DNA from: Citrobacter arsenatis
Lineage (GTDB): Bacteria > Pseudomonadota > Gammaproteobacteria > Enterobacterales > Enterobacteriaceae
Assembly (NCBI RefSeq): GCF_004353845.1
Contig: NZ_CP037864.1
Coordinates: forward strand, 3,534,001 to 3,598,000
Length of the DNA stretch: 64,000 nucleotides
Direction of reading: 5' to 3'
The notes below the pieces were generated by a model, which was not told where the DNA came from, did not search any database, and saw only the letters and a list, made by a program, of their open reading frames with translations. The translations under genes and the position numbers were made by a program. Numbering within the stretch: position 1 is the first letter of the stretch; the number at the start of each line of letters is the position of its first letter. Positions 25,851 through 34,782 of the stretch are shown piece after piece.

Positions 25851-25881
25851 GTAGGCCGGATTCGCGCAGCGCCATCCGGCA
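25851..25881. repeat. REP element upstream of the nuoL stop
   Basis: GTAGGCCGGATTCGCGCAGC followed by GCCATCCGGCAA, a typical enterobacterial REP/PU palindrome with GCCGGAT and ATCCGGC arms. It lies in the transcribed gap between nuoL and nuoM and may stabilise upstream RNA. Confidence 0.85.
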
Positions 25882-25903
25882 ATCGTTCATCCGGCCAACA
25901 AAC

Positions 25904-27745
25904 TCAACGCAGTACCATCAACAGCGCCAGAACCACGACAGCGCCGATGCTCATTGATGCCACATACCAGCGCAGATAACCGTTCTCGCTTAACAGCAGG
26001 CCTTTACCTGCAAAGCGGGAAAGGATCGCCGGAATGTTCATCATTGAGTTCAGCGGATCGCGTTTCAGCAGCCACGCCACACCCAGGAACGGCTTGACGA
26101 ACACTTTGTCGTACAGCCAGTCGAAGCCCCAGGCGTTATACCACCAGGTACCCAGCAGACGGCCCGGCGCGCTGTTAGCAATCGATGTCACAAGCGTGCG
26201 TTTACCCAGCCACAGCCATGCTGCGATCAGGATGCCCGCAATCGCTACGATACCGGAGGTAATTTCCAGCGTCATAACGCGACCATGCTCCAGTTCGGTC
26301 GTTGCCGGCAGTACGCCTTGCAGCGGTGGCACAATCAGCGCGCCAACGAAGGTGGAAAGGATCATCAGCACAATCAGCGGCAGATGATGGGTAATCCCCT
26401 TCCCTGCGTGAGCATGAATTTGTTCTTTACCGTGGAACACGATGAAAATCATACGGAAGGTGTACAGAGAGGTCATGAACGCACCGACCAGACCTGCAAC
26501 CATCAGATTGATATGACCGTTCGCCATTGCACCGGCCAGAATCTCATCCTTACTGAAGAAGCCTGCGGTAATCAGCGGCAGAGCCGACAGCGCCGCGCCA
26601 CCAATCAGGAAGCAGAGATACACCAGCGGAATCGACTTACGCAGTCCGCCCATCTTGAAGATGTTCTGTTCGTGGTGGCAAGCCAGGATAACCGAGCCAG
26701 ATGCCAGGAACAGCAGCGCCTTAAAGAACGCGTGCGTCATCAGGTGGAAAATCGCCGCGTCCCATGCCTGAACACCCAGCGCCAGGAACATATAACCAAT
26801 CTGGCTCATGGTTGAGTACGCAAGAACGCGTTTAATGTCGGTCTGTACCAGCGCAGCGAAACCAGCCAGCACCAGAGTGATAGCACCGATAATCCCCACC
26901 AGATGCAGGATTTCCGGCGTCATCAGGAACAGGCCGTGGGTACGTGCAATCAGGTAGACACCGGCGGTAACCATCGTTGCGGCGTGGATTAGCGCAGAGA
27001 CAGGCGTCGGACCAGCCATCGCGTCCGCAAGCCAGGTCTGCAACGGCAGCTGCGCGGATTTACCTACCGCACCGCCCAGCAGCATCAGGGTTGCCCACAT
27101 CAGCATGTTGTTACCGTCTGCAAAGTGCGCAGGCGCCAGTTCCACCATTTCGCGGAAGTTCAGCGTGCCCAGCTCGTTGTAGAGGATAAACAGCGCGAAC
27201 GCCAGGAATACGTCACCGACACGGGTCACCACGAAGGCTTTCATTGCCGCAGCGCCATTCTTCGGATCGGTGTAATAGAAACCGATCAGCAGATAGGAGC
27301 ACAGGCCCACGCCTTCCCAGCCGAGGTACATCAGCAGCAGGTTATCAGCCAGCACCAGAACAACCATGCTCGCGATAAACAAGTTGGTGTAGGCGAAGAA
27401 GCGAGAGTAGCCCTCTTCCCCACGCATGTACCAGGAGGCGAACATGTGGATCAGGAAACCGACACCGGTCACCACGCTGAGCATGGTCAGTGACAGGCCG
27501 TCCAGCACCAGGTTAAAACCGATGTTGAAGTCACCAACGGACATCCACGTCCACAGCGGCTGGCTGTAGGCCTGTTGGCCGTTAGCGAAGAAATCAACGC
27601 CAACAAACGCGGTCACCAGCGCCGCCAGGCCAATCGACCCGACACCCACGGTAGCGGACAGATTTTCTGACCAACGACCGCGAGAGAACGCCAGTAATAC
27701 AAAGCCAATAAATGGCAGAATAATGGTTAAGGCAAGCATGTTCAT
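25904..27745 (-). CDS. nuoL: NADH dehydrogenase I subunit L
   Basis: 613 residues, the largest antiporter-like subunit. It is the distal end of the membrane arm and carries the long amphipathic helix that runs back along NuoM and NuoN. Signatures seen are LLMYLGWEGVGLCSYLLIGF, with the key Glu, and KSAQLPLQTWLADAMAGPTPVSALIHAATMV, which bears the channel Lys and His. Its start overlaps the nuoK stop by four bases. Confidence 0.97.
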   Translation of the reverse strand: MNMLALTIILPFIGFVLLAFSRGRWSENLSATVGVGSIGLAALVTAFVGVDFFANGQQAYSQPLWTWMSVGDFNIGFNLVLDGLSLTMLSVVTGVGFLIHMFASWYMRGEEGYSRFFAYTNLFIASMVVLVLADNLLLMYLGWEGVGLCSYLLIGFYYTDPKNGAAAMKAFVVTRVGDVFLAFALFILYNELGTLNFREMVELAPAHFADGNNMLMWATLMLLGGAVGKSAQLPLQTWLADAMAGPTPVSALIHAATMVTAGVYLIARTHGLFLMTPEILHLVGIIGAITLVLAGFAALVQTDIKRVLAYSTMSQIGYMFLALGVQAWDAAIFHLMTHAFFKALLFLASGSVILACHHEQNIFKMGGLRKSIPLVYLCFLIGGAALSALPLITAGFFSKDEILAGAMANGHINLMVAGLVGAFMTSLYTFRMIFIVFHGKEQIHAHAGKGITHHLPLIVLMILSTFVGALIVPPLQGVLPATTELEHGRVMTLEITSGIVAIAGILIAAWLWLGKRTLVTSIANSAPGRLLGTWWYNAWGFDWLYDKVFVKPFLGVAWLLKRDPLNSMMNIPAILSRFAGKGLLLSENGYLRWYVASMSIGAVVVLALLMVLR

Positions 27746-28044
27746 CCACGCATCTCACTTACTGAATCGATGTTCAGGTTCTGGCGACGGCGATGAAGTT
27801 GCAGCAACAGCGCAAGTCCAATGCTCGCTTCCGCAGCCGCAAGGCTGATGGCGAGAATATACATCACCTGACCATCGGTCTGGCCCCAGTAGCTTCCTGC
27901 GACCACAAAGGCCAGCGCGGAGGCGTTAATCATGATTTCCAGGCCGATCAGCATAAACAGCAGATTGCGGCGGATAACCAGACCGGTTAAGCCCAGTACG
28001 AATAAGACAGCCGCGAGGATCAGTCCATGTTGTAAGGGGATCAT
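27742..28044 (-). CDS. nuoK: NADH dehydrogenase I subunit K
   Basis: 100 residues, three membrane helices. It contains the conserved acidic residues of the E-channel in LIGLEIMINA (E36) and AAAEASIGLAL (E72), which relay protons between quinone site and antiporters. It overlaps nuoL downstream and nuoJ upstream as ATGA. Confidence 0.96.
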   Translation of the reverse strand: MIPLQHGLILAAVLFVLGLTGLVIRRNLLFMLIGLEIMINASALAFVVAGSYWGQTDGQVMYILAISLAAAEASIGLALLLQLHRRRQNLNIDSVSEMRG

Positions 28045-28595
28045 GCGTGCTCCTCCGTTTTTCTTTTCGCGCGGTCATCGGTGCGGTTGCTCAGCACTTC
28101 ACCAGAACGCTCTTCGCGCCCTACGTGGAAGGCCACAACCAGACCCGCCAACAGCAGCATCGAAGCCAGTTCGACCGCCAGTACATACGGTCCGAACAGG
28201 GAAATACCGACTGCTTTCGCGCTAATTGGCGTACCGTCGATGCCCTGATCGTTAACGCCCAGGATGGCGTAAACAATCACCACCAGCATGATGGCCGACA
28301 GAATCGCCGGACCAATCCATACCTGCGGTTTCAACCACTGGCGTTCCTGTTCAATTTCAGAACCACCGAGGTTGAGCATCATCACCACGAACACGAACAG
28401 CACCATGATGGCGCCCGCGTAGACGATAATTTCCAGCGCACCGGCGAAGTAAGCGCCTAACGAGAAGAACACCCCGGAAATCGCCAGCAGCGAAATAATC
28501 AGGTACAGCAGTGCGTGTACCGGATTGGTGTGGGTGATCACCCGCAAGGTTGCGAGAATGGCTATCAGGCCACAGATATAAAAAGCGAACTCCAT
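28041..28595 (-). CDS. nuoJ: NADH dehydrogenase I subunit J
   Basis: 184 residues, five membrane helices and a polar tail. Membrane-arm subunit next to the quinone site, homologous to mitochondrial ND6; the flexible GALEIIVYAGAIMVLFVFVVMML helix is recognisable. The ATG at 28595 is 11 bases from the nuoI stop. Confidence 0.96.
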   Translation of the reverse strand: MEFAFYICGLIAILATLRVITHTNPVHALLYLIISLLAISGVFFSLGAYFAGALEIIVYAGAIMVLFVFVVMMLNLGGSEIEQERQWLKPQVWIGPAILSAIMLVVIVYAILGVNDQGIDGTPISAKAVGISLFGPYVLAVELASMLLLAGLVVAFHVGREERSGEVLSNRTDDRAKRKTEEHA

Positions 28596-28606
28596 TGCCC
28601 CTCTCC

Positions 28607-29149
28607 TTACGGTAACAGGCTCTTGACGTCGATAGGCTTGGCTTCGTTCTCTGCTTCGCCCTTATCTTTGCCGTCGATTGCCATACCTGCCATCCGGTAG
28701 AAGTTATATTCCGGGTATTTGCCCGGACCGGAGATCAGCAGATCCTCTTTCTCGTAAACCAGGTCCTGGCGCTTGTACTCACCCAGCTCGAAATCTGGAG
28801 TCAGCTGAATAGCCGTTGTCGGACAGGCTTCTTCGCACAGACCGCAGAAAATGCAGCGTGAGAAGTTAATGCGGAAAAACTCCGGATACCAGCGGCCGTC
28901 TTTGGTCTCTGCTTTTTGCAAAGAGATACAGCCTACCGGACACGCTACCGCACACAGGTTACAGGCAACGCAGCGCTCTTCACCGTCCGGATCGCGGGTC
29001 AGAACGATACGACCACGAAAACGGGGCGGTAGATAGACCGGCTCTTCCGGATACATCTGCGTTTCGCGTTTCGCGAACGCATGCAGGCCGATCATCCAGA
29101 TACTACGTACCTGGGTGCCGAAACCTACGAACAATTCTTTTAAGGTCAT
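28607..29149 (-). CDS. nuoI: NADH dehydrogenase I subunit I (two 4Fe-4S clusters)
   Basis: 180 residues from ATG 29149; a longer frame to 29230 intrudes into nuoH and lacks family support. Two ferredoxin motifs are intact: C60-x2-C63-x2-C66-x3-C70-P and C99-x2-C102-x2-C105-x3-C109-P. They hold clusters N6a and N6b, which pass electrons to the final cluster in NuoB. It sits in the connecting part between hydrophilic and membrane arms. Confidence 0.97.
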   Translation of the reverse strand: MTLKELFVGFGTQVRSIWMIGLHAFAKRETQMYPEEPVYLPPRFRGRIVLTRDPDGEERCVACNLCAVACPVGCISLQKAETKDGRWYPEFFRINFSRCIFCGLCEEACPTTAIQLTPDFELGEYKRQDLVYEKEDLLISGPGKYPEYNFYRMAGMAIDGKDKGEAENEAKPIDVKSLLP

Positions 29150-29163
29150 GGTCTTTGTGTCCC

Positions 29164-30141
29164 TTATTGCGCCTGCCAGAGAATGACAGCCGCCGTTACC
29201 AGCAAGTTGACGAGCGTCAGCGGCAGACAAACTTTCCAGCCGAAGGACATTACCTGGTCATAACGAGGACGCGGTAACGACGCACGAATCAAAATGAACA
29301 TCATCATGAAGAACGCGGTTTTCAGCGCGAACCAGACGAATGGCGGTAAGAACGGGCCATGCCAGCCACCGAAGAACAGGGTAACCATCAGTGCAGAAAT
29401 GGTGACGATACCGATGTACTCACCCACGAAGAACAGACCGAATTTCATACCGGAATATTCAATGTGGTAACCATCGGCCAGTTCTTGCTCGGCTTCTGGC
29501 TGGTCGAACGGGTGACGGTGACACACCGCCACGCCCGCGATGGCAAAGGTGACAAAACCAAAGAACTGCGGAATTACGTTCCAGATATCAGCCTGGTTGT
29601 TGACGATGTCGGTCATGTTAAATGAACCGGCCTGCGCCACCACGCCCATCAGGGAAAGCCCGAGGAACACTTCATAGCTCAGCGTCTGCGCAGATGCACG
29701 CATCGCACCGAGCAGCGAGTATTTGTTGTTGCTTGACCAACCGGCGAACAGCACCGCGTAGACCGCGAGGCCTGCCATCATCAGGAAGAACAGGATCCCG
29801 ATGTTCAGGTCAGCAACCACCCAGTTCGGACTCACCGGCACGATGGCGAAAGCCAGCAGCAGCGAGGTGAAGGCGATCATTGGTGCCAGGGTAAAGATGA
29901 CGCGATCCGAGAATTTCGGGATCCAGTCTTCTTTAAAGAACATCTTGATCATGTCCGCAACCAGCTGGAGCGAACCGCCCCAGCCAACACGGTTCGGTCC
30001 GTAACGGTTCTGGAACAGACCCAGCAGACGACGTTCGCCAAAGCTCATGAATGCCCCGCAGGTGACCACCACCAGCAGGATCACCACCGCTTTGAGAATG
30101 CTCAGCAGGATCTCAATCAGATCGGGTGTAATCCAACTCAT
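29164..30141 (-). CDS. nuoH: NADH dehydrogenase I subunit H
   Basis: 325 residues, eight membrane helices, homologue of mitochondrial ND1. It forms much of the quinone-binding tunnel: GERRLLGLFQNRYGPNRVGWGG in the first loop and RHPFDQPEAEQELADGYHIEYSGMKFG with the conserved acidic residues are intact. Its ATG overlaps the nuoG stop as ATGA. Confidence 0.97.
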   Translation of the reverse strand: MSWITPDLIEILLSILKAVVILLVVVTCGAFMSFGERRLLGLFQNRYGPNRVGWGGSLQLVADMIKMFFKEDWIPKFSDRVIFTLAPMIAFTSLLLAFAIVPVSPNWVVADLNIGILFFLMMAGLAVYAVLFAGWSSNNKYSLLGAMRASAQTLSYEVFLGLSLMGVVAQAGSFNMTDIVNNQADIWNVIPQFFGFVTFAIAGVAVCHRHPFDQPEAEQELADGYHIEYSGMKFGLFFVGEYIGIVTISALMVTLFFGGWHGPFLPPFVWFALKTAFFMMMFILIRASLPRPRYDQVMSFGWKVCLPLTLVNLLVTAAVILWQAQ

Positions 30142-32864
30142 TGTTGTGCCTCCTGCAGATCCTCAAGACGCGCACCTGCCAGAACCGGCGCGATGCCAGG
30201 CATACCCATCGGCAAACCAACCTGCCCTGCCGTTAATCCTTCAGCGATTTCAACCGGCAGCGTAACCGTGTTGCCATCGTAGCTGAAAGAAACGCGCGTA
30301 CCGGCATTAACCCCCAACTTCGCGGCATCAGCCGGGTTGAGTTTGATGTACGGCTGCGGCATACGGGTCTGGAAGACCGGCGCACGTTGGGACATTTCGT
30401 CGCTACCAAACAGATGGTAGTACGGCGCGATACGCCACTGACCATCCTGAGCCTGGAAGCTCGCCGGAACGGTAGTGAAGTAATCCATCCCCCCCGCAGA
30501 TGCTTCGATCAGGCGCACGCCCGGGTCGCCATGACGCAGTTTACCGCCCACTTCATCCTGGAACTTGTTCCACGCCTGTGGGGAGTTCCAGCCTGGTGCC
30601 CAGGCAAACGGAATTTGTGAACGCGGCGCAGACGGTTGGTTGTTCCCTTCCATCGAGAAAGCGAACATGGTGTCTTTGTCCTGCGGCTGGCGCGGTTCGT
30701 GTACGCTGATGTTGGCGCGCATTGCGGTACGACCGCTGTAGCGGTGCGGTTCACGTGCCAGTTTCTGTCCACGAATACGGAAGGTTGCATCCGGCGCGGC
30801 ATCTTTAATACCCGCCAGCTGCGGCAGCTTCTCAACGACCGCATCGATAACGTGGTCAAGCTGCGTCCAGTCCACTTCACGGCTTTGCACAGTGCTGTGC
30901 AGCGAGTGCAGCCAGCGCCAGCTTTCCAGCATGACGGTGTTGCTGTCGTAGTAGGATGGGTCATAAACCTGGAAGAAACGCTGAGCGCGGCCTTCGTTGT
31001 TAATCACCGTACCGTCGCTTTCGGCGAAGCTTGCGGCAGAAAGCACCAGATGGGCATTTTCCATAATCGCCGTACGCTGATGGTCAACGACCAGTACCAG
31101 CGGGGCTTTCGCCAGCGCGGCGTTCACACGCGTTGCTGAAGCATGGCGGTGCAGGTCATTTTCCAGTACCACAACGGCGTCAGCACGGCCTGTTTCCAGC
31201 TCGGTCAGCGCATCGTCAAGGGAGCCACCGCCAATCATACCCAGGCCCATGCTGTTAACAGAGCGAGCAATCATGGTGATGCCGACGTCTGCGCCACGGC
31301 CTTTCAGCGCTTTCGCCACGTTGGCAGCCGCCTGAATCACCTCGGCGCTGCCGGCGTTGGTGCCGGAAATAATCAGGGGTTTCTTAGCACCGGCCAGTGC
31401 CTGAACGATAACGTCAATTTTGTTCTGCAGATCGCGATCGATACCGTCAACCGCCGGGGCGTTGTTATCCAGCGCGTGGGCGATAGCGAAACCTAAACGT
31501 GCCTGATCTTCAACCGGTGCACGGTAGGTCCATGCAGCGATATCATCCAGACGGGTGTTATCGACGTTGGTAACGAACAGCGGGTGCTTAGCGCGCTGGC
31601 CGATGTTGAGGATTGCCGCAATCTGCCAGTCGGCCACTTTCTGCGCCGCCGCCATTTCGCGAGCTTTACCTTTCACCGCCTGACGCACTGCCAGCGCAAC
31701 GCGCGCGCCGGTCTGGGTGACATCTTCGCCCAGCACCAGAACCGCATCGTAAGACTCGATTTCACGCAGTGCCGGAGTATGAATACCACCGTCACGCAGC
31801 ACGCTCAGCGCCAGCTGCAGACGTTCCTGCTCGCCCTGGGCGATACCGGTATAGAAGTTATCCGCACCGACCAGCTCACGCAGCGCGAAGTTGCTTTCAA
31901 CGCTGGCGCGCGGGGAGCCGATACCAATCACTTTCTTCGACTGACGCAGAATATCTGCCGCGCCCTGCATCGCCTGTTCGGCGTTCAGCGTGATCAGGTC
32001 ATCGCCACGACGCTGTACCGGCTGGCGCGGACGGTCTTTCAGGTTCACGTAACCATAGCCAAAACGACCACGGTCGCAGAGGAAGTAGTGGTTAACGGTA
32101 CCGTTGTAGCGGTTTTCGATACGACGCAGTTCACCGTAGCGCTCGCCCGGGCTGGTGTTACAGCCGATGGAACACTGCTGGCAGATGCTCGGCGCAAACT
32201 GCATGTCCCATTTACGGTTATAACGCTCGGAGTGCGTTTTATCGGTGAAGACGCCGGTCGGACAAATTTCGACCAGGTTACCAGAGAATTCGCTTTCCAG
32301 CGTACCGTCTTCCGGACGACCGAAGTAGACGTTGTCATGTGCGCCATAAACGCCCAGATCTGTGCCGTCCGCATAATCTTTGTAGTAACGCACGCAGCGA
32401 TAGCAGGCGATGCAGCGGTTCATTTCGTGAGAGATGAACGGCCCCAGGTCCTGGTTGCGGTGAGTACGCTTCGTGAAGCGATAGCGACGGAAGCTATGAC
32501 CGGTCATGACGGTCATATCCTGAAGGTGGCAGTTACCGCCTTCTTCACAGACCGGACAGTCGTGCGGGTGGTTAGTCATCAACCACTCCACGACGCTTTC
32601 GCGGAACTGCTTCGCTTCTTCGTCATCAATAGAAATAAAGGTGCCTTCGGTGGCCGGTGTCATACAAGACATCACCAGGCGACCACGCGTGTCTTCCGCG
32701 TTTTGATATTGCTTCACCGCACACTGGCGGCAAGCACCGACGCTTCCCAGCGCCGGGTGCCAGCAAAAGTACGGAATATCAAGGCCGAGAGACAGACAAG
32801 CTTCCAGCAGGTTGTCCGCTCCGTTGACCTCATATTCTTTGCCGTCTACATGAATCGTAGCCAT
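30138..32864 (-). CDS. nuoG: NADH dehydrogenase I subunit G
   Basis: 908 residues from ATG 32864. An upstream in-frame ATG at 32873 is rejected because the GGAAG ribosome-binding sequence is one base from it but ten bases from the chosen start. The N-terminal 2Fe-2S domain (about 1-80) has CWHPALGSVGACRQC. The 4Fe-4S sites follow, with HDCPVCEEGGNCHLQD then CIACYRC and the extra NuoG-specific CQQCSIGC cluster. A large molybdopterin-oxidoreductase-like domain without cofactor makes up the rest. It carries electrons from NuoEF to NuoI. Confidence 0.96.
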   Translation of the reverse strand: MATIHVDGKEYEVNGADNLLEACLSLGLDIPYFCWHPALGSVGACRQCAVKQYQNAEDTRGRLVMSCMTPATEGTFISIDDEEAKQFRESVVEWLMTNHPHDCPVCEEGGNCHLQDMTVMTGHSFRRYRFTKRTHRNQDLGPFISHEMNRCIACYRCVRYYKDYADGTDLGVYGAHDNVYFGRPEDGTLESEFSGNLVEICPTGVFTDKTHSERYNRKWDMQFAPSICQQCSIGCNTSPGERYGELRRIENRYNGTVNHYFLCDRGRFGYGYVNLKDRPRQPVQRRGDDLITLNAEQAMQGAADILRQSKKVIGIGSPRASVESNFALRELVGADNFYTGIAQGEQERLQLALSVLRDGGIHTPALREIESYDAVLVLGEDVTQTGARVALAVRQAVKGKAREMAAAQKVADWQIAAILNIGQRAKHPLFVTNVDNTRLDDIAAWTYRAPVEDQARLGFAIAHALDNNAPAVDGIDRDLQNKIDVIVQALAGAKKPLIISGTNAGSAEVIQAAANVAKALKGRGADVGITMIARSVNSMGLGMIGGGSLDDALTELETGRADAVVVLENDLHRHASATRVNAALAKAPLVLVVDHQRTAIMENAHLVLSAASFAESDGTVINNEGRAQRFFQVYDPSYYDSNTVMLESWRWLHSLHSTVQSREVDWTQLDHVIDAVVEKLPQLAGIKDAAPDATFRIRGQKLAREPHRYSGRTAMRANISVHEPRQPQDKDTMFAFSMEGNNQPSAPRSQIPFAWAPGWNSPQAWNKFQDEVGGKLRHGDPGVRLIEASAGGMDYFTTVPASFQAQDGQWRIAPYYHLFGSDEMSQRAPVFQTRMPQPYIKLNPADAAKLGVNAGTRVSFSYDGNTVTLPVEIAEGLTAGQVGLPMGMPGIAPVLAGARLEDLQEAQQ

Positions 32865-32945
32865 AGTCAGCATGCTTCCAGTTATCTTAGTCAGGGACTA
32901 AGCGTTAATCGAATTACTTATCGCGATGCAGGGGTAAACCCGCAA

Positions 32946-34283
32946 TTACCAGCGCTCTTTCAACAGGTTCGGCTGAATACCACCAATCTGATGGGTATTG
33001 CTGAAGGACTGCTTGATGCCAGCTTCGAATTCTTCGCGGAAATATTTAATGGCGCTCTGCAGCGGTTCCACCGCACCCGGTGCGTGTGCACAGAAGGTTT
33101 TACCCGGGCCGAGGAAACGACACAGTTGCTCAAGTGTCTCGATATCCCCAGGCTGGCCTTCGCCACGCTCCAGCGCGCGCAGAATTTTCACACTCCACGG
33201 CAGACCGTCACGGCACGGCGTACACCAGCCGCAGGACTCGCGGGCAAAGAACTCTTCGAGGTTACGCACCAGCCCAACCATGCCAATCTCATGGTCGACG
33301 GCCATTGCCAGCGCGGTACCCAGACGGCTGCCTGCTTTACCGATGCTTTCGAATTCCATCGGCAGATCGAGGTGAGCCTCGGTCAGGAAGTCAGTACCCG
33401 CGCCGCCAGGCTGCCAGGCTTTGAACTTCAGGCCATCGCGCATGCCGCCCGCGTAGTCTTCGAGGATCTCACGCGCGGTAGTACCGAAAGGCAGTTCCCA
33501 CAGGCCAGGGTTCTTCACACGACCGGAGAAGCCCATCAGCTTGGTGCCTGCATCTTTACTCTTCGAAATGTTCTGGTACCACTCCACGCCGTTCGCGAGG
33601 ATAGCCGGTACGTTACACAGGGTTTCGACGTTATTGACGCAGGTCGGCTTGCCCCATGCGCCAGAGCTTGCCGGGAACGGCGGCTTGGAACGCGGGTTAG
33701 CACGGCGACCTTCGAGGGAGTTAATCAGTGCGGTTTCTTCACCGCAGATATAACGCCCTGCCCCGGTGTGCACAAACAGTTCGAAGTCGAAACCGGTGCC
33801 CATGATGTTTTTGCCAAGCAGACCGGCTTCGGTTGCTTCAGCAATCGCGCGACGCAGATGCACAGCCGCTTCGATATATTCGCCGCGCAGGAAGATGTAA
33901 CCACGGTACGCTTTTAGCGCGAACGCGGAGATCAGCATGCCTTCCACCAGCAGGTGCGGCAGCTGTTCCATCAGCAGACGGTCTTTATAGGTGCCCGGTT
34001 CCATTTCATCGGCGTTACACAGCAGGTAACGGATGTTCATGGATTCGTCTTTCGGCATCAGGCTCCACTTCAGACCAGTGGAAAAGCCCGCGCCGCCGCG
34101 CCCTTTCAGGCCAGCGTCTTTTACCTGATTGACGATTTCATCCGGTGACAGCCCGGTCAGGGCCTTACGCGCACCTTCGTAGCCGTTCTTGCTACGGTAT
34201 TCGTCCAGCCATACCGGCTGTTTGTCATCACGCAGACGCCAGGTCAGCGGATGCGTTTCGGGAGTACGGATAATGTCTTTCAT
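32946..34283 (-). CDS. nuoF: NADH dehydrogenase I subunit F (NADH and FMN site)
   Basis: 445 residues. It binds NADH and FMN through GLKGRGGAGFSTGLKW and the downstream GAGAYICGEE-like segment (here GAGRYICGEETALINSLEG). It carries cluster N3 through CGWCTPCRDG plus a later cysteine. This is the electron entry point of complex I. It overlaps the nuoE stop by four bases and is 81 bases from nuoG. Confidence 0.97.
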   Translation of the reverse strand: MKDIIRTPETHPLTWRLRDDKQPVWLDEYRSKNGYEGARKALTGLSPDEIVNQVKDAGLKGRGGAGFSTGLKWSLMPKDESMNIRYLLCNADEMEPGTYKDRLLMEQLPHLLVEGMLISAFALKAYRGYIFLRGEYIEAAVHLRRAIAEATEAGLLGKNIMGTGFDFELFVHTGAGRYICGEETALINSLEGRRANPRSKPPFPASSGAWGKPTCVNNVETLCNVPAILANGVEWYQNISKSKDAGTKLMGFSGRVKNPGLWELPFGTTAREILEDYAGGMRDGLKFKAWQPGGAGTDFLTEAHLDLPMEFESIGKAGSRLGTALAMAVDHEIGMVGLVRNLEEFFARESCGWCTPCRDGLPWSVKILRALERGEGQPGDIETLEQLCRFLGPGKTFCAHAPGAVEPLQSAIKYFREEFEAGIKQSFSNTHQIGGIQPNLLKERW

Positions 34284-34780
34284 TTATACCGCTCCAGCAG
34301 TTCGGGAATGCCTTCCGGGGTCAGGTGAGCGTGAGTATCCTCATCGATCATCATGTTTGGCCCTTTATCGCAGTTCCCCAGGCAACAGGTTGGTAGCAGC
34401 GTAAAACGACCGTCAAAGGTCGTCTGCCCCGGCTTGATGTTGAGTTTTTTCTCAAGTGCAGCCTGGATCCCCTGGTAGCCGTTGATATGGCACACCACGC
34501 TATCGCAATAGCGGATCACGTGGCGACCTACCGGCTGGCGGAAGATCTGGCTATAGAACGTGGCAACACCTTCTACGTCGCTTGCCGGGATACCCAGCAC
34601 ATCAGCGATCGCATAGATCGCGCCATCCGGCACCCAGCCACGCTGTTTCTGAACGATTTTCAGCGCTTCAATGGACGCCGCACGCGGGTCTTCGTAGTGG
34701 TGCTTCTCGTGCTCAATCGCTTCACGCTCAGCCGCACTCAGCTCAAAAGCCTCGGTTTGTGGTTGTTGATTCTCGTGCAT
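34280..34780 (-). CDS. nuoE: NADH dehydrogenase I subunit E
   Basis: 166 residues with a thioredoxin-like fold and cluster N1a. The four ligands are C92 and C97 (YCDSVVCHING) and C133 and C137 (CCLGNCDKGP), at the E. coli positions. It pairs with NuoF in the NADH-oxidising module. It is two bases from nuoC. Confidence 0.97.
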   Translation of the reverse strand: MHENQQPQTEAFELSAAEREAIEHEKHHYEDPRAASIEALKIVQKQRGWVPDGAIYAIADVLGIPASDVEGVATFYSQIFRQPVGRHVIRYCDSVVCHINGYQGIQAALEKKLNIKPGQTTFDGRFTLLPTCCLGNCDKGPNMMIDEDTHAHLTPEGIPELLERYK

Positions 34781-34782
34781 AA

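Noticed and set aside
25653..25903. An insertion sequence in the nuoL-nuoM gap
   Set aside because: Too short, no transposase and no target duplications visible; it is better described as miniature palindromic repeats.
31584..33917. A 777-codon open frame antisense to nuoG and nuoF
   Set aside because: Spans two coupled nuo genes and the gap; composition is explained by their reverse complement.
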